From: Acanthochlamys bracteata
Taxonomy: Eukaryota > Streptophyta > Magnoliopsida > Pandanales > Velloziaceae
Assembly: GCA_019914995.1 (NCBI GenBank)
Contig: CM034131.1
Coordinates: forward strand, 1,426,001 to 1,490,000
Length of the DNA: 64,000 bases
Direction: 5' to 3'
Within the stretch, counting starts at the first letter, position 1; the number at the start of each line of letters is the position of its first letter. The position numbers were made by a program, and so were the translations under genes. The notes under the pieces were generated by a model. That model was not told the origin of the DNA and made no database searches. It worked only from the letters and a program-made list of their open reading frames with translations. Below, one piece after another: positions 1-11,600 of the stretch.

Positions 1-594
1 TGATCGGATTAGCTGACTTGGATGTGGGTCAGCAACTCATTTTGAATTAGGCCAATTGGATCATGATTTGGTGGGCTTAACAACACACGTTTCATAATAG
101 TTCCATATTGGTTGGGTGATGGGTTGGGTATGTGCTACAAGTGGGGATGCTAATTCGTAAGAGATTGGCCAAATTTTTTTAGTATGGAGATTCGATCCTA
201 CAATTAGTATCAGAGCATGGTAGAAAGGAACCACCCGGTGTGTTGATAGGGAGAAATTATTGGGCCTCAAAGTTAGACTAGGCCGGGATTAGTAGCGTAT
301 AAGATTTGGTGGGTCCGAGTGAAATACGGACTAATTTGGTGGATTAGAATCGGATTAGTAGTATAGGATCTTGAGATGGTGCTCAAATAAAATATGAACT
401 AGCTAATTTAAAGGTGAGCCAGTAACTTGCATTGAGTTAGATCAAGTGAACCCTGACTTGGTGGGCTTAACAACCCACGTTCCTTAATAGTTTCACATTG
501 ATTGGATGCTGAAATGTGTATGTGCTTATAAATGAGAAATGCTAATCTATAAAAAGTTAACAAATGTTTTTTAATGTGAGGATCCGATTCTACA
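1..594 (+). mobile_element. Fossil TRIM-like LTR retroelement (two LTRs plus short interior)
   Basis: Two related direct repeats of about 200 bp, 1-202 and 395-594, share the tract around TTGGTGGGCTTAACAAC and both end in CTACA. The first is followed by TAGTATCAGAGC (about 205-216), which resembles the initiator-methionine tRNA primer binding site of plant LTR elements. The interior is under 200 bp and codes for nothing, as expected of a terminal-repeat retrotransposon in miniature. The repeats are clearly diverged from each other, so the insertion looks old. The left border coincides with the window edge, so it may be truncated and no target duplication can be judged. A related fossil lies near 35.8 kb. 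Confidence 0.6.
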
Positions 595-599
595 AATCC

Positions 600-3500
600 T
601 TTTGCAAAGAACTGATATCATAAAGCTTTATTAGGATTGTATCAATATGTACCAACCTAATCCCATTCCTACTGTATCCTGTCTGGGAATTGGCTATTTC
701 GATTAATCTACTTGGGTGGAGCTTATTTATATTCTCAGCTATACAGCATAGAACTACGCATATGAAGTATGTAGCTCTAATCGAAGTTAAGAGAACAACG
801 ACAACCCAAAAATAAGAAAAAAAAGAAAGCAAACCAAAACTATTGGCCTTACAGGCCCTCGATATAGTAACAATAAAAGCTCAAAAATTATCAACACTTA
901 CAAAGTGCTATTTACTTCGTGTTCTTCTTGAAATTGCCATGTTAGCTATGTGATACACCGATGTCTAGTTTTGCTCATATTTTACTTTACGACTGTGTAT
1001 TAAACATGTTGCACTATCCTTGTTCGTCTGAACTGCAGTATGTTGAATCAACAAGCTTCAAACTTTTATTCTGATGTTTTAGCCTACCTAATTGGTATCC
1101 TTGAGTTTATCTTGTATGCAGGCCATGTCTCATTAATTTTGACCAATTTTACATAAAAAATGCCAGAGGACCTAGACATCATGCTTACCTGAAAGGTTTA
1201 GGTGGCATATACAGAGAATAATTTGAGCATATAGCCTCTGATGCAAATTGAATGGTACTGAAAGCATAAGACAGAGACAAAAATTTAGGATTAGCACAAT
1301 TTGCTCAATATTGTTTTGAATCTTTATCGTGTTGGCTATACGTTATCTACCAGATTATGTTGGTAGAATATTCTCTACATCGCTATAGTCTATCCTTCTA
1401 ACTGTAACTTTTAGCCAGTCATATTTAGTTATTGTAAATTATTCTCCACAGATTCAGAGCTTTAGTTTGTTTAATTTCTGCCTTTCTTCTTATCTTTGCT
1501 AATGCTACCCCGTCTTCTCTTTCTGGCCACTAGTGGTCCCTCTTCTCTTAATAACTCTCTTCATTTTCTTCCTGTCAGAATCGGGATTTGTTTATCTACA
1601 TGAAAGCAATTTCAACTGTTGAAGGACATGTAGATTATATTTGTGTTGGATCTTTTGTGTTTTTAGTTTGTTGTGTGCATTGGTATTAGATTAAAATTGA
1701 TTGGTATGCTAAGGTTCTTCTGTGGTTTCTAGCATATCTGACAAGCTCTATGAAGTGCGAATGGACTCTTTACATGTGGATCTCCTCGTTTTAATTCTTG
1801 ATGAAGATAATCCTGTATGCTTAGGAGATCAGAAGACAGGAATTTTTTCTTTCTCCTCTTCCATTTTCTATGGAATGCTTTCTGGACTGGGCATAAATTT
1901 TGCGACTCGGCAAAGAGGGAAGGCTTTCAGGATTAGTTTTTTGAATACCAGGACATTCATAAGGTTTGCCACTAAATGAAAATCTCTTTTCTCTAGCATG
2001 TCAATAATTGTCTGCACAGCTACAAAGATGAATTGCTGCTGTTAATTTACCGCCTAGACAATAGACACTGCTGTGCTTCACCTTTTGATGCTTGATCATC
2101 ATCATTCTGATGATTATTTGTTACCTTAGTCTCTGTGTCCAATAATGGGACTATGGCTGTTGTAGATTATGTAGATATTCATATGTTGTTGTAGTTTGAT
2201 TATGTAGTCTGATTAAGTTTGATTATGTAGATATTCATATGTTTGTAATAGGAGTTTCTTCTACATTAACATTAAACTACTAAAGCTTGTATTCTAGTTC
2301 TATGTGATTTTCGCATTTGTTAGAATGTCACTGACATGTCCGTATACCTCAAGGCTCGTAGGCATGTTTATATTCTTTAGAGTGCTCCATTCACCATCTT
2401 GGTTGTTGATGGTTGTTTTAATTAGCATTCTTTTGTTAGATAAAACCCGCATCTGTAATAGATTATATTTTTGTGTACTAAAAATGACTGCTATACATAT
2501 TTTTTCAATGGTGACAGAACCAGTAATTTGTTTTAGTGTGCATCGAGTTGTTAATGTATAGGAACAATGACCGAATATTTAAACTTGTATCGGTTGTTTG
2601 CAAATATTTAGGGAGGTGAATGTTTTTAGAATTGGTCGTTTAGCCCAGTATTAATGATTTTCTGCGTAGCATCTCTTAGAGCTCGTTTACTAGTTCAATG
2701 CTCTAATTCTTGATTAATCTGTCTGGAAGATAGGCTATGTTTCTGCCATTTTGCAAAGAAGTCCATTGACTTTGTTGTTTTGCTGCTAACTACTACTCTA
2801 TAAGATGAGTACACTGTTATCATCTATGACTATTCTGGTTGGGTTTAGTGACTGTTTATGTTTGAAGTCTTTTCGACTATTATTGGAAGTTCTTATTGGT
2901 CATGACAGATATTGTTTAATGATCTTAGTTGTGGTGTTCTCGCTTCTTCGTGGTGATGGATAATCTTTGGATACTGTAGTCTGGCTTTGGTATTTGTGAG
3001 TAAAGTAAGGCAAATTGAACTCAATTTGAGGACATGAAAGGTGGTAAATGATGCTTCCAGGGGTAGTTAGAGTTAGAAAGAGATAGAGGGTCCAACCTCC
3101 TTCACTGACCGCTGCAGGGTATGCCCTAGACTTTTGACAAGCTCAGCAGCTGCCTTATTTGAGATGCTGTGCATGGAAAAATAGAATGTAACAGCCTTGT
3201 TTGACAAAGTATCATAAGTTACAGGTGGTATCCGTTGCTATTTAAAGTTCATGATTCTGTACTCAAGAATTTATGTATGCTTATAAAGCAGTGAGGTATG
3301 CTTCCCTTTCCAGTTTTCTTTTAGCTTCTAAAATGCACAAGATTTCTTTGGCATCATTGTTCTTAGCACTTACGCAACAATATTACAATTTAAAAATATA
3401 AGCAAGTCAATTAGCTTTTGTATGTAGTTGTTAAAGTGACTTAGCACAAAAGCATCAATTATCAAGCACTACAACAAAGTAGATTGATTTTTTCCAAAAA

Positions 3501-4185
3501 CAATACCATTGTGATTTATTATATTGGAGAAGTATAAATATCACTTTAAGTTATTTATACTTCATTTAATGCGTAGTTTCTGACACCTCCCAATTTTCTA
3601 ATGTAATCTCAATTTTTTTCATGTGAATGATTGTAGCTCATTTAGTCATGGCTTTATGAGTTTGCCCATTGCAAGTGCAAATCCTCTCCAGAGTGAGTAG
3701 TACTTTTAAGAGATGAGAATCTTTCAGTAGTTATAAAACTGGTACTTCTTGCACTTGTTGGCAATGTTTTATCAATTTGTTTGGTTGTTGCTAAATGTTG
3801 CTTAATTTAAGTACATTTCCCTTTCATATGAGTTAATGGCTTATCAATTATCATATTCTTGTGCCCTACTACAGCAACTCTAAATTAATCCCATCATCAC
3901 AAAATTAAAAAAAAGAGATAAATGATAAAATTTTGACTGCAAAAGGAGAAATATAAGCAGACTTTGCATTTTGTGGACTTGTAAGTAGGATTGTTTTATG
4001 AAAGAGCTTTTGCCAATTATAATTGGTCGTTCACCATGAGAAAGTTGTTATTCATTTGTTTTTCCTTTTACCCTTTACATAAACAGGGTTGTAAAGTCCT
4101 ATTTACCTCAATGTTCAAGTTATTTTGAAGGAACCCCTGGCAAGTGAACTGTCAGTTCTTTCAGCCATGGCAAGTTCAAACTGAC
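600..4185. other. Spacer without a recognisable gene
   Basis: No reading frame here resembles a known protein, and the longest, 1722-1979 on the plus strand (85 codons), has no features I recognise. Composition is less AT-rich than the MITE-filled spacers further right and is T-rich on the plus strand, as plant introns and UTRs often are, so part of it could belong to an unseen transcript. The right end should contain the 3' UTR of the RIC4-like gene. Confidence 0.4.
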
Positions 4186-5100
4186 TTAGAGAGAGAGAGA
4201 CTGGAGGGAGAACAGCTCTGTAGCTCTATCCAAGTTCTTAGACATAACAGAGATGTTGTTAGACACCCTATCACCATCAAGACCAATGTGTGCAACATGT
4301 TCCACATCTGTTGGAAACCCTATTGCCATTGCCTTCTCTTCATCATCATCTTCTTGTTTAAGGAGAGGCAACAGATGAGATAAACTTTTCAAGCTCTTTA
4401 TCAGCCTCTGAAGTCCTGCTGAGATATTTGGCTTCAAAAGAGGTAGAAATCCCAATGCGTTCTCCATCTTTGATTGATTACCTGAAGGAAACATTCAAAA
4501 TTCCAAAGAGATAATTTGCCCCCAGATTAACAGATATGAGGTTGACAACGGGAACTTGCATACTTTGAATATTCGTCTCTATTGAGACTTGAGACTTACA
4601 AATGAAAACCACAAGTGCAGATGCATGAGAGAAAGCAATTTAGCAGTCCTGTGCTGTGTAGCCACCAGTATGCTTTACTCCAAAAGGAAATAGCTACTAG
4701 TGATACTAGTTTTGAGATAAAATGGCATTGCCTTTGAACATTCATTTAGAAAGTGGAATGCTAGTTCTTGCAACTTGATGCACTTCTGTAGTGTTCATTT
4801 GGCTTTGTGAGTTTTTTATCATGCAGAAGTTCTTGCTTTTTTATATGATATTATTGCTGCTGCTGGCTTTTTATTTCTTTCTGGATCTAACAATCTTGTT
4901 GGCTTTTTTGGTTTTGAGAATTTCTGATGAAACTGTTAGAGCAGTCAAAGGCAGAATAAGATAGTTTCTTTACCTGATGGCGAAAATGTTTCCCTTGTGA
5001 AATGCTCGACTTGGTTCTGAGCTACTGCAACACTGGACTGTGAAGCACAGCTCACAGAGAATGAAAGAGATACTGCAAACTTATCTAGTTTCTCTCTCAT
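4186..5100 (-). CDS. RIC4-like: ROP-interactive CRIB motif protein, RIC4-like
   Basis: RIC proteins bind active ROP (plant Rho) GTPases through a CRIB motif and steer actin, microtubules and polar growth at the plasma membrane; RIC4 acts in pollen tubes and pavement cells. Two exons on the minus strand, 5100-4974 and 4481-4186, joined at GT-AG sites in phase 1, give 140 residues. The CRIB core IGFPTDVEHVAHIG lies at about residues 96-109. The N-terminus has the SSVAV stretch and the following segment the GFLPLLKP motif, both of which I recall from RIC4/RIC2-type members, and AtRIC4 has a similar length. The start is the first ATG of exon 1. The C-terminus ends soon after the CRIB, and its last codons (SLQSLSL) fall in a CT microsatellite, so the tail may have been created or shortened by repeat slippage. 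RIC2-like is the main alternative name. Confidence 0.85.
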
Positions 5101-5333
5101 TTTCACAAAACAAGCTACAAAGATATGCGTGTCTTATAAGAATGAAGTGTTGGAAGAACAAGGTATCATTGTTATAAGTTTGAGAAAAGTGGTTTTCTGG
5201 GATAATCAATTGATTCTACTGGCTGATGTTAGCTTATTAAGCAAGCACTAATGATATCACTTCACAGAGAATCTTGTAGTGAGAATTCCGTCGGTGCTTT
5301 TTGGTGTCTGTGTTGGTTGGTTGTATTGATTGG

Positions 5334-5823
5334 CAATGTTATCAAAATTTCGATTTAAATTTTAAAATGATTTTTAATTCACCTAAACAATCCCGATCTT
5401 AAGTAAAAATTTTTTTAAGTAAAATTTTACCAAGATTCCGATTTAAATCTCAAAATCGGTAAGATCTTGATCTTTTTACGATCTTATGATTTTAGTTTTT
5501 AAGAAATTTTTAACTATATTTGAAAGTTTTTTTTATAAAATTTTGAAGATTTTTTGAAAAATATAATTTTGAGAAATTTTTTATAAAATATTAGAAATTT
5601 TTTTATAAAATTTAAAAGAACTTTAAAATTTTTTTAAATGTACTAAAAATTTTTTTAAAAAAATATTAGAAAAATTTTTATAAAAGATTCTTAATGGTAT
5701 TGAAAAAAAATTTTATAAAATTTATCGGTATGTAAAATCTTACAATCTTACTGTAAGATTTTGATTTTACGATTATACTCAAGCGAAATGATCCTACCTA
5801 AAATTTCGATTTTAACAACCTTG
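5334..5823. mobile_element. Non-autonomous TIR DNA transposon, 490 bp, 8-bp target duplication
   Basis: The sequence is flanked by perfect copies of TTGATTGG at 5326-5333 and 5824-5831. The ends are inverted relatives: the left reads CAATGTTATCAAAATTTCGA and the right, on the other strand, CAAGGTTGTTAAAATCGAAA. The interior is AT-rich and non-coding. An 8-bp duplication suggests hAT, or Mutator-like with one base lost. It lies 233 bp upstream of the RIC4-like start codon, in that gene's likely promoter or 5' UTR. Confidence 0.7.
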
Positions 5824-5831
5824 TTGATTGG

Positions 5832-7004
5832 TGCTTGCTTTTACAATCTGCCTTTGATATTCTAGTCTATCCTGTTTTATGACAAGTTACTAGAAAACTT
5901 GTTATAATTGCCATCAATTTCATAATCTTTTGATTCATATCAGATAGTGAAATGAGAAAATAGACAAATAGTGCCGGAGACAAAATTATGTCTGTGTATA
6001 TATAGAAGCTTTCTCACTGTAGCTGAAGTTGGTTTTTTTTTTTTGAGTATATACAAATTGTGTCTATACAAGAGAAATGATTTGGTGAATTTCGTTAGTT
6101 TCTTTGATTGTATATATCTTTAAGTTATACCAGGAATTCTCTTGTTATTAGTGTCGACGCTTAGTTTCATTTACATGTTATTTTTCTCAAGTCAATAGCT
6201 CACTGATTTGAACGAAATATGGACAGTTGAATTTCAAGACGAGTTCACAAACAAGGTTGGGAAGTCAAAAGACCTGATACCAACTTATGAATTGGGCAAT
6301 TTTTTATCTTAATAGCTCTTGAGATGTATCTTTATTTATTTAATATGGTATTAGACGGACTGCTTGAATGGACTATGGATTGCGTAGCGTTTTTCTAAAA
6401 ACAGTTTTTTAATTTTTAATTTTATATTTTTTAATATATTTTTTATAAATATTTAGAAAATTTATTTAAAAATTTAAAAAATATAAAAAAATTTACGCGC
6501 ATATTTTTTTTAGATAAAAAAATAAAATTTATTTTTTAAAATAATAAAAATATTTTTATTTTAGAAAAATTTTATTTTAATATCCGTAAAGTTTAAATAG
6601 TGCATTTGGCTGTTTTTTTAAAAGATATTTTTAATTTTTTTAACTTTATATTTTTAATAAATTTATATAATATTTTATAAAAATTTATTTAAAATTTAAA
6701 AAAATATAAGAAGATTTTATATCATTATTATGTAATTTATTATTATTGTAAATAAAAATACATAATTTTTTAAAAATAGAAAAATTATATTTTATAGTAA
6801 TTTCAAACTAGATCATTTATTTTGCTATACAAGAGGGGTGGAAAGGGATAGATGGGTCCGAGCCTTGGCCCTACCATTGCAATAATCTAGGTTATGGGTG
6901 AGGATGGTTGCAAATAGTCCCGCACTAAAAAATAGTTTCGGGATAATGGATATTATATGAATTGAGCACTTCTAAAATAATAGCTAGCTTTTGAGATATG
7001 GGCT
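5832..7004. other. AT-rich spacer with MITE-like remnants
   Basis: No gene is seen. 6384-6600 and 6600-6790 hold runs of A and T with the TTTATAAATATTTAGAAAATTT type sequence that recurs in the window's AT-rich MITE-like repeats (for example 44.0-44.3 kb and 52.0-52.2 kb). I cannot place their ends. Confidence 0.4.
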
Positions 7005-7715
7005 ATATTGTTAAAACCAACTCAAGTGCTTGATCCAAAATATTATCACGTCACCGAATCACCGGTTAATTTATCGTATCATCTGGTTGACTCACTGAGT
7101 CAAATCATTATAAACATAATATATATATTATATAATATTTATTATAGCAGCTATTTATTTTTTTAAATATAATTATATATAATAAATATTAAATATATTT
7201 TTTAAGTTACATCTTTTATTTTTAAAATAATAATTCTCAAGAGTTAAAGACAATAATCAAAAAGTTCAAAATATAGAAAAATTTTAATATTTTAAATATT
7301 ACAAATTAATTACGCTATATATAATTATATATAACTGTTTGTCGTCTTATACATATAGTAAAGATCAGCATAATAGAGATACTTCGATGGCGATCAATGG
7401 TAGTAGCAGCAATGATCGGTGCCGAAAATGACAGTAAAAAAAAAATTAACCGGTTAAAGAGATAGAGGATTAAAAATTTAATAGAAATAATTCAAAGTAG
7501 CAAAAAAACTCAAAAAATGAACAAGTTTTAATATTTTATTTTAATTATTTTTTAATAACAATATCGGGTTAATCATTTCTGTCGGATTACCGAATTATTT
7601 AAAAATCAATTGGGTCGATCGAGTTTTACCAGATTTATTGCATACTGAATTATATTGCTCATCGAACCCGAAATCGATGCTGGATCGTTGGGTCGGATTG
7701 AGTTTTAAAACACTG
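7005..7715. mobile_element. Non-autonomous Mutator-like element, 711 bp, 10-bp target duplication
   Basis: Perfect 10-bp direct repeats GATATGGGCT flank the element at 6995-7004 and 7716-7725. Its termini are imperfect inverted repeats: ATATTGTTAAAACCAACTCA on the left, and CAGTGTTTTAAAACTCAATC on the right read from the other strand. Subterminal segments on both sides carry CCGGTTAA/GGGTTAAT and TCGGATTA-like words. No transposase remains; a short open frame at 7638-7859 runs across the right end and is not a gene. A 9-11 bp duplication is typical of the Mutator superfamily. Confidence 0.75.
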
Positions 7716-8339
7716 GATATGGGCTTTGTGCGTTTATTCAATAAAATCTATAAGGTGCCAGATAATAAAAATGCTTTCTTGAGTTTAATGTTTGCAAGTC
7801 CGCTTTTAGTTACGTATAATTATTTCGTAACTCATAATTTATTTATATTTTTCAATTAAAAAATAAAATTCTAAAAAATTATGCATAATTTTTATTTGAG
7901 TTAAAAATTTTTTTTTTGGAAGTGATAAGCACTACCAAAGTGATCTAATTAAATATTACAACTTATAAATGGAATAACATGATTGGTACTTATTACATTC
8001 TACGTAGGTATTAAAATTGAAATGACACTACTATGTTTTCCGATTAAAAAAAATTGAAAAAGATTTATGATGATGATTATATGCAACAATTCTGAACAAG
8101 TGCAACACTCCCTGTTTTCTTTGGGAAGCCTTTGCAAAATAAATGCAGCGTCTCAATTACACATAACTAAATTTTACCAAAGTAAAAAATAAAATTTTTT
8201 TAAAAATAAATTAAAAATAAAATTTAATTTTTATATTAATAAAATTGAAAATAAAATTTAATTTTTTTAAAAATAAAATATAATAATTTTGAAGCGTATT
8301 TTTAAATGTAATTTATATTTAAAACATTTTAAAATTCTC

Positions 8340-8624
8340 TCCGCAAATTAACAAAAAATTACAGTTCATCAGATTGCGTCAACGATATACAATCGAAGCA
8401 TGCACAAAGGTATATATGCATATGCTGATGCTAACAGATACAACAGCAAAACTAAAAGTTTGCAACATTCAAATATGAAAGATTGAAACCGTATCTTAGC
8501 CTTGTTAGTTTTACATCCAATCCAACATTATTTACATTAAATCACCTATCAACTACTAAAAGCTACACCATAGATAAATCCTTGCATCTAAAGTTTGGAC
8601 AAGGGCTTCACTGTATTCTGCAAG
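8340..8624 (-). other. Probable 3' UTR of the MSP1-like receptor kinase gene
   Basis: This stretch directly follows the stop codon on the minus strand and is less AT-rich than the spacer beyond it at 7860-8340, which is dominated by A/T homopolymers. No polyadenylation site could be fixed. Confidence 0.35.
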
Positions 8625-11600
8625 CTACAGATTACTGGTCTCCAGCATTTTGATATCCTTGAACAGCTTCACCACTTCAAGCATGCTAGGCCTCTTCCAT
8701 GGTTCATCTGCAGTGCATGCCCTGGCCACCGCTAGTACCCGCAGCATCTGCTCCCTCCACAGAAAACCAGAGCAGAACAACCATGGATCAAACACTTTAT
8801 GTTCCTTTCCTTGTGCTGTCATCCATCGTACCCACCCGACCAAATTCCCGCCTCCCTGCATTTCTTCCTGTCCTGTTGGGGTTTGCCCAGTTAATAATTC
8901 AAGCACTACTACGCCGAAACTATAGACATCTCCTTTTGTTGTGGCTTTCATGCTTTGGCCATATTCAGGAGGAATGTAGCCAAACGAACCAGCAAGGTCC
9001 GTGCTCACATGGGTCTCACAGGCACTGATGATCCGTGCAAGCCCAAAGTCTGAGACTCTTGGCTCAAACTTTTGGTCAAGAAGAATGTTGCTTGATTTCA
9101 TGTCTCTGTGTATGATGTGAGGCACAAAACCATGGTGCAGGAAGGCAAGACCACGAGCCGCACCCAAACAGATCTTCATACGCATAGGCCAATTAAGTGC
9201 CTCGACTGCACCAGCACGGTTCCTAAGCCACAAATCGAGGCTGCCATTCTCCATGTACTCGTATATCAACAACCTTTCATCACTGAAAACACAGTAGCCT
9301 AGCAAAGGGACCAAATTAGCGTGCTTCACTTTCCCGATTGTCTCCATCTCAGCTAGGAATTGACGGTCACCTTGACAAGGTGCACCACCAATCAATCTCT
9401 TGATAGCAACTGTGCAACCTTCAGGTAGACTGGCCTTGTAGACAGTTCCAAAACCTCCATCCCCTACTATGTGTGCCTTGCTAAAGTCGTCAGTCGCTGT
9501 CAACACATCTGTTACTGTCAGCCTCAGTAACGAGTGTTCGAATGTGGCAATGTTGATGCTCAATGGCTCCTTATGTTTCCTTCCCAGAAGTTCATCAGAA
9601 GAAGCTGGCTCAGCAGTGGCAGTGGATGACTTAGATTTAAGAGCAAATGCTTTCTGCTGCTGGCACCGTTTCCTCCTCAGAAACAAATATAGAGTTCCAA
9701 GAAAGCTTATAATGATTCCAAGACAAATGCCCCAGATGTAAGCATGACTCAGCTCTCGTGAAGGTGGACAAGCTGACAACGGTGGAGATATAAAGGGACT
9801 GGCTGTACAAAGGTTACTGTCAGCACAATTCTCTGGCGAATATCTATCAAATTTGTTGCCAGAGAAGTTGAAGAACGACAGTCCTACAATACTACAGATA
9901 CCACAAGGAATGGCCTCATGGAAATCATTGTTGGATACATCAAGGTATGTCAGATAATCAAGACTAGAAAGGGAAGATGGCAAGCTTCCTGTGAGGTTAT
10001 TATTGTGGAGGTCAAGCTTAGATATTGAGGTTAAATTTGATACCGCATCAGATATAACACCAGTGAAATGGTTGTTACTAGCATTCAGTATAAGAAGGGA
10101 GCTAACAGATTCGATTCTTTCCCTTGAGAACGGAAGTTGCCCAGTAAGTGAATTTTTGCTGATATCAATATCTGCGATGGTCTTGATGTCAAAAAGCGAA
10201 CTAGGAAACGGACCAGTTATCTGGTTGTTAGACAGGTTCAGCTTCACTAAGCTTGGTAGCAAAGTGCCTAGATTGCCAGGTATGAAACCATCGAGTTGGT
10301 TATTGGACACTAGAAAACCTTGAAGATTTATCATGGGGAATGGCTGAGCTAGTATAGGGCCGCTAAGGGAATTGAAGGATAAATCAACCAATGTCAGGTT
10401 CATTAAGTCTGCAAGCTCAGGAGGGATACTGCCATTTAGCTTATTACCTTGCAAGCAGAGCTCTTTGAGCACGGAACAATTTCTGATTGTGGCTGGAATC
10501 TCACCAGTCAAGTTGTTGTCAGAAAGGTCAAGAAGGCCATAATGCTGGTTGAAGATTGAGTCAGGATACGCCAACTTCTTGAACCCAGAGCAGATCTCAT
10601 CAGGAATGCGACCAGAAAGCTGGTTATCTGACAAAACCAAATTGTCCAGTAATTTTAAGTTAGATATGCTCCTTGGTATCGACCCAGTTAAGTAATTTGA
10701 ACTTAGGTCTAGGGAAACCAAGTTCTGACAATAGAAGAGTTCAGATGGTATTTCTCCAGATAATCTGTTTCTGCTGAGGGACAGATTGGTCAAGTTCTTC
10801 AATCTCCCTATTGAGCTTGGAATGGACCCTTCAAACAAGTTGTCATCAAGTTGAAGCCTCTGCAAACCAGAGATTCTACCAATACTACCTGGGATCTCAC
10901 CAGTTAGTTGGTTTCCACTGAGCACAATCTCCAAAATTGCATTTGATTGAAATAACTCTGGAGGAAGTACACCTGAGAAATTGTTCTGTGATAGGTCCAG
11001 AGTAACAAGTGAGAGCTTGCCCAAGTAAGCAGGTATTTCACCAGACAGAAGGTTTCCAGTTAAGATCAAGTCGGTAAGATTCAAACATCTGTTAAATGTG
11101 TTTGTAATGGTGCCTGTAAATTCATTTTCAGATAGGGAAAGTATAGTCAGGGACTCGGCTTCACAAATCTCTGATGGTATTTCTCCTGATAGATCATTAG
11201 AATTAGCAGAAAATGTATTCAGATGCTGCAATCTCAAAGGAGGCAAGGAGCCATTGAAGTAATTCTTGTCAAGCCGAATCGCATTTGCCATCTTCCAGTT
11301 GGACATTCCAGGAAGGACTCGGCCAGAGAGACGATTTCCTTCCACTATGAATGTACTGATAGACTCCAGTCCAGCAAGGGTGTCTGGCAAAGGTCCTACC
11401 AATGAATTGAATGAAAGGTCTAGCAACGAAAGATTTCTCAGGTTACCCAACTCCTGTGGAACGGTACCAGTCAGCCCCACATTGTTTGCAATCAGGAATA
11501 GTAGATTCTTCAGCTCTCCAATTCCTGGAGGCAACTCTCCTTCAAGACTGTTCTCCGAGATATCCAAGTATGTTAAACTTTGAAGATTGCTTATCTCAGC

